64,000 nt of DNA from Rhizobiaceae bacterium (GCA_028279875.1 JANQMU010000063.1:1-64000); one strand, 5' to 3'. Counted from the first letter of the stretch, positions 46,878 through 56,114 are shown. Numbers and translations: made by a program. Notes: generated from the letters alone by a model not told the origin.

Positions 46878-46880
46878 CCG

Positions 46881-46898
46881 CTAGTCCCTTTGGACGAT
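46881..46898 (+). promoter_or_regulatory. 18-bp operator motif, site 10 (right half of pair)
   Basis: CTAGTCCCTTTGGACGAT is the mirror arm of site 9 and lies 69 bases before the crotonase start at 46968. It matches the motif in all twelve conserved positions except the first. Confidence 0.75.
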
Positions 46899-46967
46899 TG
46901 CCCGGCACGGCCTTGGATCTAGTCTTGTCACCGGTCCTCAACAGCATAGCCAGGGCGGACAGCCGAT

Positions 46968-47864
46968 ATGGACGAGCTCGTCGAACCGCGCGCCGCGCAG
47001 ATCACCTACGAAACCGAAACGCCCGTCCGCACCGAGATTGACGGGCCAGTCGCGTGGATCACCATGGACCGGCCGAAATACAACAACGCCCAGAATTCGC
47101 AGATGACCTACGCGCTGGACGATGCCTTCCGGCGGGCCGTCGATGATGACGCCGTCAAGGTGATCGTGCTTGCCGGCGAGGGAAAGCACTTTTCGGCCGG
47201 CCACGATATCGGCTCGCCCGGCCGCGATGTCGACAAGAGCTTCGAGCGCCGGCTGCTGTGGGCCGACCATACCAACAAGCCGGCGGCGGAAATGCTCTAC
47301 ACGCGCGAGCAGGAAGTCTATCTCGGCATGTGCCGGCGCTGGCGCGACGCGCCGAAGCCGACCATCGCTGCGGTCCAGGGCGCCTGTATCGCCGGCGGGT
47401 TGATGCTCGCCTGGGTGTGCGACCTGATCGTTGCCAGCGAAGACGCCTATTTCCAGGACCCGGTGGTACGGATGGGCATTCCGGGGGTCGAGTATTTCGC
47501 CCATGCCTTCGAGCTGCCGCCGCGCATCGCCAAGGAATTCCTGCTGCTGGGCGAGCGCATGTCCGCAAGCCGCGCCCAGCAGTTTGGCATGGTCAACCGC
47601 GTTGTTCCGCGCGAAAACCTCCGGGACGAAGCCGCCGCCATGGCGGCGAAGCTCGCGGCGCAGCCCCGTCTCGGCCTGTGGCTCACCAAACAGGCCGTCA
47701 ACCATGTCGAGGAACTGCGCGGCAAGCGCGCGGCGATGGACGCGCAATACCACATGCATCATTTCGCCCATGCCCAGAACGATCTCGTCACCGGCAACAC
47801 GCTCGCCGGCATGGACGCCAAAGGCATGGCCGCCGCCAACAAGGAACAGGACGGCGAGGCTTGA
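46968..47864 (+). CDS. Crotonase-superfamily enzyme lacking hydratase glutamates
   Basis: The 298-residue protein has the crotonase fold: VAWITMDRPKYNNAQ, FSAGHDIGS and ACIAGGLMLAWVCDLIVAS. The two hydratase glutamates are missing: the first position reads LMLA instead of ELA, and the second reads DPVVRMG instead of PEV. It may therefore perform hydrolysis, lyase or retro-aldol chemistry instead of hydration. It is the first gene of the side-chain-type operon, before a heteromeric acyl-CoA dehydrogenase and a thiolase. No strong ribosome binding site is seen at the ATG. Confidence 0.83.
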   Translation: MDELVEPRAAQITYETETPVRTEIDGPVAWITMDRPKYNNAQNSQMTYALDDAFRRAVDDDAVKVIVLAGEGKHFSAGHDIGSPGRDVDKSFERRLLWADHTNKPAAEMLYTREQEVYLGMCRRWRDAPKPTIAAVQGACIAGGLMLAWVCDLIVASEDAYFQDPVVRMGIPGVEYFAHAFELPPRIAKEFLLLGERMSASRAQQFGMVNRVVPRENLRDEAAAMAAKLAAQPRLGLWLTKQAVNHVEELRGKRAAMDAQYHMHHFAHAQNDLVTGNTLAGMDAKGMAAANKEQDGEA

Positions 47865-47889
47865 CGGGCATACGCGAGAGCTGGAGCCG

Positions 47890-49053
47890 ATGGACCTGAC
47901 CTATAGCGCCGAAGACGAGGCCTTCCGGGCGCAGGTGCGCGACTGGATGGAGGTGCATGTGCCGGACGGCCCCCTGCCCTCCTTCGACGCCTCGCGCGAG
48001 GGCTTCGAGGCGCATCGCGTCTGGGAACGCACCCTCCATGACGGACGCTGGGGCATGGTCACCTGGCCGCAGGCCTATGGCGGACGCGGCCTCGACCTCA
48101 TCCGCTGGCTGATCTTCGAGGAGGAATACTGGCGCGCCGGCGCGCCGCTGCGGGTCAACCAGAACGGCATTTTCCTGCTCGGCCCGACGCTGATGGATTA
48201 CGGCACCGACGCCCAGAAGGCGCGCTTTCTGCCGGCCATGGCCTCGGGCGAGGACATCTGGGCGCAGGCCTGGTCGGAGCCGCAGGCCGGCAGCGACCTG
48301 GCGGCGGTGCGGGCCACCGCCCGCGCCGATGGCGACGCCTATGTGCTGTCCGGCCACAAGATCTGGTCGTCGCGAGCCGTCTATGCCGACTGGGCCTTCG
48401 GCCTGTTCCGCAGCGACCCTGCTTCCCAGCGCCACAAGGGCCTGTCGCTGATCTTCTTTCCGCTCGACGCGCCGGGCGTCACCGTTCAGCCGATCGCCCA
48501 GATCGACGGCGAAACCGGCTTTGCCGAGATTTTCCTGGACGAGGTGCGCGTTTCGGCCTTCAACCGGCTGGGCGCCGAGGGCGAAGGCTGGTCGATCTGC
48601 ATGGCGACGGCCGGCTTCGAGCGCGGGCTGATGCTGCGCAGCCCGGCACGCTTTCAGGAGGCGGCCAGACGGCTGGTGGCGCTGTATCAGGCCCACCGGC
48701 AGACCTGCGAACCGGCGACACGTGCGGCGGTCGCGCTGTCGGTGATGGATGCCGACGCCTATGCGCTGTCGGTCTACGCAACCGCCTCGCGGCTGATTGC
48801 GGGCGGGACGATCGGCGCCGAGGCCTCGATCAACAAGATCTTCTGGTCGCAGATGGACATCGCCCTGCACCGCACCGCCCTGTCGATCCTCGGCGCCCGC
48901 GCCGAGCTGAGGCGCGATGCCCCCGACGCCGGCGACATCGGCGACTGGCTCGACGGCTATTTCTTCGCGCTGGCCGGGCCGATCTATGCCGGCTCCAACG
49001 AAATCCAGAAGAACATCATCGCCGAGCGCATGCTTGGCCTGCCGCGCGGATAG
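47890..49053 (+). CDS. Acyl-CoA dehydrogenase, catalytic-type subunit
   Basis: The 387-residue subunit starts at ATG 47890 with GGAG just upstream. It has SEPQAGSDLAAVRA, FFPLDAPGVTV and the ending AGSNEIQKNIIAERMLG, so flavin motifs are complete. It pairs with the next gene, four bases downstream. FadE28-29 of mycobacteria is the functional model: a heteromeric dehydrogenase that desaturates a shortened steroid side chain. Confidence 0.88.
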   Translation: MDLTYSAEDEAFRAQVRDWMEVHVPDGPLPSFDASREGFEAHRVWERTLHDGRWGMVTWPQAYGGRGLDLIRWLIFEEEYWRAGAPLRVNQNGIFLLGPTLMDYGTDAQKARFLPAMASGEDIWAQAWSEPQAGSDLAAVRATARADGDAYVLSGHKIWSSRAVYADWAFGLFRSDPASQRHKGLSLIFFPLDAPGVTVQPIAQIDGETGFAEIFLDEVRVSAFNRLGAEGEGWSICMATAGFERGLMLRSPARFQEAARRLVALYQAHRQTCEPATRAAVALSVMDADAYALSVYATASRLIAGGTIGAEASINKIFWSQMDIALHRTALSILGARAELRRDAPDAGDIGDWLDGYFFALAGPIYAGSNEIQKNIIAERMLGLPRG

Positions 49054-49057
49054 GACC

Positions 49058-50116
49058 ATGGATTTTCGCTTTACCGAGGAACAGCAGATGACCGCCGAGG
49101 CGGTGCGCGGCCTGCTCGCCGACCATTGCCGGCCGGAGGATCTGCGGCGGCTGATGGAAACCGGCGAGGCGCGCGACCCCGAGCGCTGGCGGCGGATCGT
49201 TGCGATGGGCCTCCACGGCGCGCTGGTGGCCGAAGACAAGGGCGGCCTCGGGCTCGGCCCGGCCGATTTCGTTCAGGTCGCGGAAGCCTGCGGCGAGGCC
49301 TGCCTGCCGGAACCGTTGGTCGAAAATGCCGGCGTCGCGCTGCCGCTGCTCGCCGATCTGGCCGAGGGCCCACGCGCCCATGACTTTCTGGCGGCGGCGC
49401 TGGCCGGCGAGATCACCATTGCGCCCGGCCATCCGGCCAACCCGTTGGTCGCCGATGCCGACACGGCGGGCGCGATCCTCATCGTCGCGGACGGCCATGT
49501 CCATTTGCTGGACACCGCCGAAATCGTCCGCCAGCCGAGCATCGACCCGTTCCGCCGTCTCTACCGCGTCGCCGGACCATTCCGCGACGACACCGCGATC
49601 GCCACCACCGATGCGGCGCGGCCGCATCTCGACCGGGCGCTCGACCACGGCGCCGTCTTCACCGCGGCGCAGCTTGTCGGCATCGCCCAGCGGGCGATCG
49701 ACTTTGCCGTAACTTACGCCGGGGAGCGCCGGCAGTTCGGCCGGCCGATCGGCGCCAACCAGGCGGTCAAGCACCTGCTGGCCGAGGCGCAAGTCAAGGC
49801 CGAATTCGCACGGCCGCTGGTTTACGCCGCCGCGGCGCAGCTGGGTCAGGCGGATGTCTATTCCCGCGCCCGCATCTCCCATGCGAAGATCACCGCGTCG
49901 GAAGCGGCGGATCTTGCCTGCCGCACCGCCGTTCAGGTGCATGGCGCGATGGGCTATTCCTGGGAGGTGGACGTGCATTTTTACCTGAAACGCGCCCTGG
50001 CGCTCGGCCAGTGGTGGGGCGATCTGCGTTTTCACCTTGAACGGGTCGAAGAACGGGTGTTCTCCCATCCGCTCGGCGCCGACCGCACCTTCGCCAGCGA
50101 GGCCGCCCATGCCTGA
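49058..50116 (+). CDS. Acyl-CoA dehydrogenase, accessory-type subunit
   Basis: The 352-residue partner begins MDFRFTEEQQMTAEAVRGLL and has YAGERRQFGRPIGANQAVKH and VHGAMGYSWEVDVHFYLKR. The EPxAGSD motif is absent, with GHPANPLVADAD at that place, as in the subunit at 32134. It overlaps the thiolase start by eight bases, so subunit and thiolase are translationally coupled. Confidence 0.88.
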   Translation: MDFRFTEEQQMTAEAVRGLLADHCRPEDLRRLMETGEARDPERWRRIVAMGLHGALVAEDKGGLGLGPADFVQVAEACGEACLPEPLVENAGVALPLLADLAEGPRAHDFLAAALAGEITIAPGHPANPLVADADTAGAILIVADGHVHLLDTAEIVRQPSIDPFRRLYRVAGPFRDDTAIATTDAARPHLDRALDHGAVFTAAQLVGIAQRAIDFAVTYAGERRQFGRPIGANQAVKHLLAEAQVKAEFARPLVYAAAAQLGQADVYSRARISHAKITASEAADLACRTAVQVHGAMGYSWEVDVHFYLKRALALGQWWGDLRFHLERVEERVFSHPLGADRTFASEAAHA

Positions 50117-51260
50117 AGCCTATATCATCGACGCCGTGCGCACACCGGTCGGCCGCAAGAAAGGCGCCCTGGCGCAGACGCATTCGGCCGATCTCGGCGC
50201 CCATGCCATCAAGGCGCTGATGAAACGCACCAGCATCGACCCCGCCGCCGTCGACGATGTCGTCTTCGGCTGCGTCGAAACGCTCGGCCCCCAGGCCGGC
50301 GACATCGCCCGCACCTGCTGGCTGGTGGCCGGCCTGCCCGACCATGTGCCCGGCGTCACCGTCGACCGGCAATGCGGTTCGGCCCAGCAGGCGATCCATT
50401 TCGCGGCGCTCGGCGTGATGAGCGGCGTGCAGGACCTCGTCGTCGCCGGCGGCGTGCAGAACCTCAACCTGATCCCGATCTCCGGCGCCATGCTGGCCGG
50501 GCAGCAATATGGCTTTCCGGACCCGTTCCGCACCTCGCCGGGCTGGCTGGCGCGCTATGGCGACAAGGAACTCAACCAGTTCCGCTCGGCCGAGATGATC
50601 GCCGAGAAATGGCAGCTCAGCCGAGAAGCGATGGAGCGTTTCGCGCTGGAAAGCCACCGCCGGGCCATCGCCGCCATCGACGGCGGCCGCTTCGCCGGCG
50701 AGATCGCGCCCATTGACGGTTTCGCCGTGGACGAGACGCCGCGGCGCGACACCACGGCCGACAAAATGGCGTCGCTCGCCCCGCTGATCCCGGGCGGGCG
50801 CATCACCGCCGGCATTTCCAGCCAGAACGCCGACGCTTCGGCGGCGCTGCTGATCGCTTCGGAAAGCGCGGTCAAGGCGCACGGGCTCACCCCCCGCGCC
50901 CGCATCCATCACCTTTCGGTGCGCGGCGACGACCCGGTCTGGATGCTGACCGCGCCGATCCCGGCGACCCGCCACGCGCTGCGGCAGACCAGCCTGACGG
51001 TCGACGATATCGACCTCTTCGAATGCAACGAGGCCTTCGCCTCGGTCGCCATGGCCTGGATGAAGGAGCTGTCGGTCCCGCATGACAGGGTCAATGTCAA
51101 TGGCGGCGCCATCGCGCTCGGCCATCCGCTCGGCGCCACCGGCGCGCGGATCATGACGACCCTGCTCGCCGAGCTGGAGCGGCGCGGCGGCCGCTACGCG
51201 CTGCAGACCATGTGCGAGGGCGGCGGCCAGGCCAATGTCACCATCATCGAGAGGCTGTAG
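50109..51260 (+). CDS. Thiolase, FadA5-like (steroid side chain)
   Basis: The 383-residue thiolase has GLPDHVPGVTVDRQCGSAQQ with the nucleophile C89, NEAFASVAMAW, VNVNGGAIALGHPLGATGAR and the second cysteine in TMCEGGGQ. The GLPDHV...VDRQCGSAQQ wording matches remembered FadA5, the thiolase of cholesterol side-chain degradation, better than FadA6. It releases acetyl- or propionyl-CoA from the 3-keto ester made by the neighbouring enzymes. Confidence 0.9.
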   Translation: MPEAYIIDAVRTPVGRKKGALAQTHSADLGAHAIKALMKRTSIDPAAVDDVVFGCVETLGPQAGDIARTCWLVAGLPDHVPGVTVDRQCGSAQQAIHFAALGVMSGVQDLVVAGGVQNLNLIPISGAMLAGQQYGFPDPFRTSPGWLARYGDKELNQFRSAEMIAEKWQLSREAMERFALESHRRAIAAIDGGRFAGEIAPIDGFAVDETPRRDTTADKMASLAPLIPGGRITAGISSQNADASAALLIASESAVKAHGLTPRARIHHLSVRGDDPVWMLTAPIPATRHALRQTSLTVDDIDLFECNEAFASVAMAWMKELSVPHDRVNVNGGAIALGHPLGATGARIMTTLLAELERRGGRYALQTMCEGGGQANVTIIERL

Positions 51261-51263
51261 CCG

Positions 51264-51884
51264 ATGCCCTGTTACGCCTTCCAGGGCATCGTGCCCGCCG
51301 TCGATCCCTCGACCTTCATCCACCCGACCGCGTCGCTGATCGGCGACGTCATCGTCGGGCCCGGCTGCTATATCGGCGCCTCGGCCTCGCTGCGCGGCGA
51401 TTTCGGTCGCATCGTCGTCGAGGGCGATTCCTCGGTCCAGGACAATTGCACCCTGCATTCGGGCGCCGGCTCGGACTGCGTCATCGGCCGCGGCGCGACC
51501 ATCGGCCACGGCGCCATCGTGCATGGCGCGACCATCGGCGAAAACGCCCTGGTCGGCATGAACAGCGTGGTACTCGACGATGCCGTCATCGGCGCCGAAT
51601 GCCTGGTCGGGGCGCTGTCGCTGGTCAAGTCCGGCATGCGCGCGCCGCCGCGCAGCCTCATAACAGGCAATCCGGCGACCGTCGAACGAGCTTTGCCGGC
51701 CGAGAGCATCCTATGGAAGAATGACGGGGACGGCGAATATCAGCGCCTGGCGCGCGAATGCGTCGCCGGTTTCGAACCATGCCCGCCGCTGGCGCGGCCG
51801 GAAGCGGACCGCCGCCGGGTATCAGGCGATGCCCGTCCGGTGCAGCTCGGCCGGCCCGCAAACCAGCCAGCGACCAACCCGTGA
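51264..51884 (+). CDS. Left-handed beta-helix protein, PaaY/gamma-carbonic-anhydrase-like
   Basis: The 206-residue protein is made of hexapeptide repeats (IGDVIVGPGCYIGASASLRGD, VIGRGATIGHGAIVHGATIG) and has the family histidines in CTLHSG and IGHGAIVHG. PaaY, the closest named branch, is a thioesterase that rescues dead-end CoA esters; other members are carbonic anhydrases. The thioesterase role fits the operon better. The last 40 residues are low-complexity and not part of the fold. Confidence 0.82.
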   Translation: MPCYAFQGIVPAVDPSTFIHPTASLIGDVIVGPGCYIGASASLRGDFGRIVVEGDSSVQDNCTLHSGAGSDCVIGRGATIGHGAIVHGATIGENALVGMNSVVLDDAVIGAECLVGALSLVKSGMRAPPRSLITGNPATVERALPAESILWKNDGDGEYQRLARECVAGFEPCPPLARPEADRRRVSGDARPVQLGRPANQPATNP

Positions 51885-51897
51885 CATGAGGGAAGCG

Positions 51898-52803
51898 ATG
51901 GACAGGATCTGCGACGACAGGGTCGTCATCATCACCGGCGCCGGCCGGGGCCTCGGGCGCGCCTATGCGCTGGAGCTCGCCGCCCAGGGCGCCAAAGTCG
52001 TCGTCAACGATCTCGGCGTCGGCACCCATGGCGACGCCACCGCCGAGCGGCCGGCCGAGGATGTCGTCGCCGAGATCCGCGCCGCCGGTGGAGAGGCCAT
52101 GGCCAGTTTCGACGATGTCGCCGACTGGGAGGCGAGCGCCCGCCTGGTGCAGGCGGCCATCGACCGGTTCGGCCGGCTCGACGCCGTCGTCAACAATGCC
52201 GGCTTCGTGCGCGACCGCATGTTCGTCTCCTGCACGCCGGAGGAATGGGACGCGGTGATCCGCGTTCACCTGCGCGGCCATTTCTGCGTCAGCCGCCACG
52301 CCGCCGCCCATTGGCGCGAGCGGCACAAGGCCGGCGAGCGCGTCGACGCGCGGATCGTCAACACCTCTTCCGGCGCCGGCCTGCAGGGCTCCATCGGCCA
52401 GAGCGCCTACGCCGCCGCCAAGGCCGGCATCGCGACGCTCACCCTCGTCCAGGCCGCCGAACTGGCGCGCTACGGCGTCACCGCCAACGGCCTCGCCCCC
52501 AACGCCCGCACCCGCATGACCGAAACCGCCTTCGCCGAGGCGATGAAGGCCAAACCCGGCCAATTCGACACCTTCGCCCCGGAAAACACCGCACCGCTGG
52601 TCGCCTGGCTGGTGAGCACCCGGTCGGCGGCCGTGACCGGCGAAATCTTCGAACTCATCGGCGGCACGATCCGCCTGGCGCTCGGCTGGACGGATGGGCC
52701 GGAGGAGAAGCGGGACGGCCGCTGGGAGGCGGCGGAGCTCGGCGAGGCGGTGGCGCGGCTGGTGGCGGCGCGGCCGGCGGCGAAGGGGGTTTATGGGGTG
52801 TAG
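51898..52803 (+). CDS. SDR dehydrogenase, HSD17B4/FabG-like
   Basis: The 301-residue SDR starts at ATG 51898 (GAGGGAAG upstream). It has TGAGRGLGRAYALELAAQG, VVVNDLGVGTHGD, NNAG, Ser in NTSSGAG and YAAAK, the pattern of the dehydrogenase domain of peroxisomal multifunctional enzyme 2 and of bacterial steroid side-chain 3-hydroxyacyl-CoA dehydrogenases. It ends the side-chain operon, and the high-GC block ends just after it. Confidence 0.86.
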   Translation: MDRICDDRVVIITGAGRGLGRAYALELAAQGAKVVVNDLGVGTHGDATAERPAEDVVAEIRAAGGEAMASFDDVADWEASARLVQAAIDRFGRLDAVVNNAGFVRDRMFVSCTPEEWDAVIRVHLRGHFCVSRHAAAHWRERHKAGERVDARIVNTSSGAGLQGSIGQSAYAAAKAGIATLTLVQAAELARYGVTANGLAPNARTRMTETAFAEAMKAKPGQFDTFAPENTAPLVAWLVSTRSAAVTGEIFELIGGTIRLALGWTDGPEEKRDGRWEAAELGEAVARLVAARPAAKGVYGV

Positions 52804-53167
52804 GGGTGGAGGCTTCAGGGGTGCGCTGGTTTGATGCTGGCGAATGTTTGTATCCGCTTTAAGGAAGTTCGTGTTTCTGAGTTTGAGTCGCGATAAGAGG
52901 GTGTTATGGCGAGTTAGAATTCAAGATCTGTCTCTGCCGGAAGGCTTTGGAATGAGTGGAGCGTCTGAAAGATTCATTTCGCTTTGACTGTCCCAGACAT
53001 TTGTGAAGAGCGGGTCTTGAGCAAAGCTGGTCAACCATAACGTAGAGCTCGCGGGGCCCGGTGTCCCCCAAATTTCCTGCCACAGCGGTGGAGTTTTTCT
53101 TTCTTAAGTTGTATCCCGAAACCTAAGACAGCCGGTTTCGGACACCAATTTGACGGGAAATTTAAGG
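52804..53167. other. Boundary gap where GC drops
   Basis: Composition changes from strongly GC-rich to near 50% at about 52,860. No tRNA, direct repeat or integrase is visible in the gap. It presumably contains the promoter of the Druantia operon, but I cannot name its boxes. Confidence 0.5.
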
Positions 53168-54382
53168 ATGGGAAAAAGTAGCAATGTGATTCCGGCATTT
53201 TCCACGGCCTCCAAATTAAAGCGCCGTATTCGGAGCCACCTGCGAACTCTGGGATTTGAGAAAGATAAGAGAGGCGATTTAGTTCCACCAGCGTCGACAA
53301 AGGATTCAATTAGAACAATCCACTCCCTTCATCGAGCCGATGTCCTGAAACGAAATGCCGATTTCGCAAATTGGCAACTGCCCAAGCTTAAACGATATTT
53401 TGCATCCGGCCACGAGATCGATCCGAGTAAAATACAACCGCGATTGGAACTCATTCGATCGGGCACATGGCAATCTGCACTCTTTCGGCTTGCAACACTA
53501 TCCTGGTCTATTCCTGTTTCCGCGGGCTTTGGTCGTAGAATGCGGTATGTGGTTTGGGATCAGCAAAATGAGAAGCTTATTGGCCTGATTGCGTTGGGAG
53601 ATCCGGTCTTCAATTTGAAAGCCCGTGATGAATATGTCGGCTGGGATATAGAAGCGCGCCGGCAGCGTTTGGTAAACATTCTTGATGCGTATGTCCTTGG
53701 CGCTGTTCCCCCTTATAATTCACTGCTCTGTGGCAAACTCGTTGCCTGTTTAGTTCGAACAGATCAGATTCGACGCGACTTCCACTCGAAATATGGTCAA
53801 ACAACCGGCATTATTTCGCAGCAGGCGAAACGAGCCAAATTAGTTATGGTGACCACCTCATCTGCCCTAGGTCGGTCATCAGTTTATAACCGCCTGAAGA
53901 TCAATGGCGACGAATATTTTCGTTCGTTAGGGTTTACTGGTGGGTGGGGCCATTTTCACGTTCCGGACGAACTCTTCTGGGATTTGAGGGGATATCTGCG
54001 CAGCAATAACCACAAATATGTGGATGGGCATGCCTTCGGGGACGGCCCAAATTGGCGGCTTCGAACAATACGTGCTGCGCTCGATGCCTTGGAGTTCAGA
54101 GGTGACCTATTGCGTCACGGGATTCAACGCGAAGTATTTGCTTGTGACCTCGCCACCAATGCTTCAAGGATTCTTCGGGGTGAGCGCAAGCGACCGATCT
54201 TCAACACTCTGAAGGCAGTGGACGAAGTTGGGGAATTGGCAAAAGAAAGATGGATAGTGCCAAGAGCGGAGCGGCAACCAGATTACCTAAATTGGGATGT
54301 GGCGAATTTCGAGACGTTAATCACGGCAGGAACGTCCACTCAGATGCGTGGACCCAAAATCAAGCATCATCGAAGACGATGA
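53168..54382 (+). CDS. druA: Druantia anti-phage protein DruA (DUF4338)
   Basis: The 404-residue protein carries the DUF4338 core LVMVTTSSALGRSSVYNRLK followed by FRSLGFTGGWGHFHVPDELF. This domain defines DruA of type I Druantia. ATG 53168 has GGGA nine bases upstream; a TTG at 53150 is less likely. The exact biochemical role is not settled. It is first in an operon druABCDE in which every junction overlaps, which argues strongly for the assignment. Confidence 0.88.
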   Translation: MGKSSNVIPAFSTASKLKRRIRSHLRTLGFEKDKRGDLVPPASTKDSIRTIHSLHRADVLKRNADFANWQLPKLKRYFASGHEIDPSKIQPRLELIRSGTWQSALFRLATLSWSIPVSAGFGRRMRYVVWDQQNEKLIGLIALGDPVFNLKARDEYVGWDIEARRQRLVNILDAYVLGAVPPYNSLLCGKLVACLVRTDQIRRDFHSKYGQTTGIISQQAKRAKLVMVTTSSALGRSSVYNRLKINGDEYFRSLGFTGGWGHFHVPDELFWDLRGYLRSNNHKYVDGHAFGDGPNWRLRTIRAALDALEFRGDLLRHGIQREVFACDLATNASRILRGERKRPIFNTLKAVDEVGELAKERWIVPRAERQPDYLNWDVANFETLITAGTSTQMRGPKIKHHRRR

Positions 54383-56114
54383 TACTCTAATAAACAGAAG
54401 TCGAAGACAATTGCGGTACGCAATCGATAAAAGAACCGGAAAACGCATCCAAGCTGACAACGGATCGCGTTATCAAGCGTACCAATGTCCTGTGTGCAAA
54501 GCCGAAGTCTTCCTGCGGAGTGGGCGGCGCTACGCCAAACATTTCGCGCACCGGCACGCGACCGCGAAACCAGAGTGTGCACTGTACACACCCGCTGAAA
54601 ACCAGCTCGATCCACATCGCAGACCTGCACATTCCTTCACGGATGATGAGCGGTCCGTAAAAGATCAACTACGGATTTTGCCACCAGAGATTTGTATCGA
54701 GGTTGAGAGTCGTCAATTGAACGGGCGTGGGCGACTTCCTCAGTGGGGTCTCTGTATCACTATTCCGAAGTCGGTCGATGGTCGAGGCACGATTACTTTT
54801 GACCTCGGCGCTGCATCGCCACGAACAATTGCGTTGAGCAAAATCTTCCAGGGGCCGGCCACTTACCCAACAGATCCCGATGCGAATGACTTTAAGGCCG
54901 TTTGGTGCAGTCCTGAAACAGATCCTGCCTACAAAGCAATCATCAGCGAAAGGCGGCCTGGTCTAAATAAGCAGGGCATTACTCCGTTTGTAAGTGTGCG
55001 CGGAAGATATAAGCCGAGGGCGGGTCGGCTTGTCTGGGGCCGCGCGTACTACTTTGTTTGGCCAAAGTCGTTTGATCCAAAATTTCCCTCTGCTCTTGAG
55101 GTGTTGGCGTTCGAGAACAACAAAGACTGGTCGTGCGTACTAAGCGCCCTACCGGAATGCAGAGATGAGATTGTTGAGAAATGGTTAGAAAGGGTGTGTT
55201 CGGTCGGCATTGAAAGTAAATCAGCCACTTGGTCCCTTCTTTATCCTTTTCTATCCACATATGCATACGACGGCAACATTGAGGTGCCCGCCATTAGCCG
55301 GTTTATCGTTGGTTGTAACCTAACTGGAGAATCGGAAGGAACCCAAACGAAGGCCTATGCGATTATTGGCGGCGAGCGAATCGAAGAGCAGCTTCCCGAT
55401 CAGTCAAGGAGTGTCGTCGCATTATCGTATTCCAGTGGCATCCCGGACCTTTTCGAACTCGCGGGAAGTTATCAGATTTCGTTTAGTTTTCGCGCGCCGA
55501 AAGTACAACCGCTTGAAGATTGTCCGATAGCATGGGGTGAATTTGAGTCAGCTACAGAAGGCTCGATCAGGATCCCAATGCATTTGCCTGAGGCGCGCAG
55601 GTGGCTTGGCGAAGTAAGGGCCGATCGAGCGCAATTAAGTGGAATTACTCTGCCGGAAGCTGTCGAGGGCGAGTTGGCATGGCGTAGCAATCCTATCGCA
55701 GAATGGAACCGTTTCTTCTTCAATAGTAGGGACGTGAAGGGCCGAAAATGGCTGCACCAAGTCAAACTTCCACGAGATGAACTTGACCGTATACAGTTCG
55801 TCCTAAAATCGACGAGCTATGAAGTGCTCCTCAGCTTTCGCGGCTTTGGAGAGCATCACTTCCTCTCGGTGGAAGAAGACAATCATCCAGTCCGTCTATC
55901 GCGCCGACTCCGCCACCGGATGCTTTGGCTTCAGAAAGAGATTTCCCTAGCATATGGCGATGGCCGGCCGGTTGCCAATAGTGTTTCCGATCATGATCTG
56001 GTCCAGTGCTTTCTCGCATTGAAGCCCCCGCCATCACTTGTGGGGCACTACCAGTCGATCCGTAGATCAGTCACTGATCCGCTTACAAAACAAGAAAGCC
56101 AAGGTATCGATTGA
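54348..56114 (+). CDS. druB: Druantia protein DruB
   Basis: The 588-residue protein starts at GTG 54348, overlapping druA by 35 bases. No later ATG gives a better start. Near the N-terminus it has CPVCKAEVFLRSGRRYAKHF followed by HRH and C, a zinc-finger-like C/C/H/C arrangement similar to that of CoiA-type proteins. The rest shows no recognised enzyme motif. Its assignment rests on position and on length close to the type I DruB. It ends with a TGATG junction to druC. Confidence 0.78.
   Translation: MDPKSSIIEDDDTLINRSRRQLRYAIDKRTGKRIQADNGSRYQAYQCPVCKAEVFLRSGRRYAKHFAHRHATAKPECALYTPAENQLDPHRRPAHSFTDDERSVKDQLRILPPEICIEVESRQLNGRGRLPQWGLCITIPKSVDGRGTITFDLGAASPRTIALSKIFQGPATYPTDPDANDFKAVWCSPETDPAYKAIISERRPGLNKQGITPFVSVRGRYKPRAGRLVWGRAYYFVWPKSFDPKFPSALEVLAFENNKDWSCVLSALPECRDEIVEKWLERVCSVGIESKSATWSLLYPFLSTYAYDGNIEVPAISRFIVGCNLTGESEGTQTKAYAIIGGERIEEQLPDQSRSVVALSYSSGIPDLFELAGSYQISFSFRAPKVQPLEDCPIAWGEFESATEGSIRIPMHLPEARRWLGEVRADRAQLSGITLPEAVEGELAWRSNPIAEWNRFFFNSRDVKGRKWLHQVKLPRDELDRIQFVLKSTSYEVLLSFRGFGEHHFLSVEEDNHPVRLSRRLRHRMLWLQKEISLAYGDGRPVANSVSDHDLVQCFLALKPPPSLVGHYQSIRRSVTDPLTKQESQGID

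Noticed and set aside
53150..53167. Upstream TTG start for druA
   Set aside because: The ATG at 53168 has a better placed GGGA, and the added six residues show no conserved feature.
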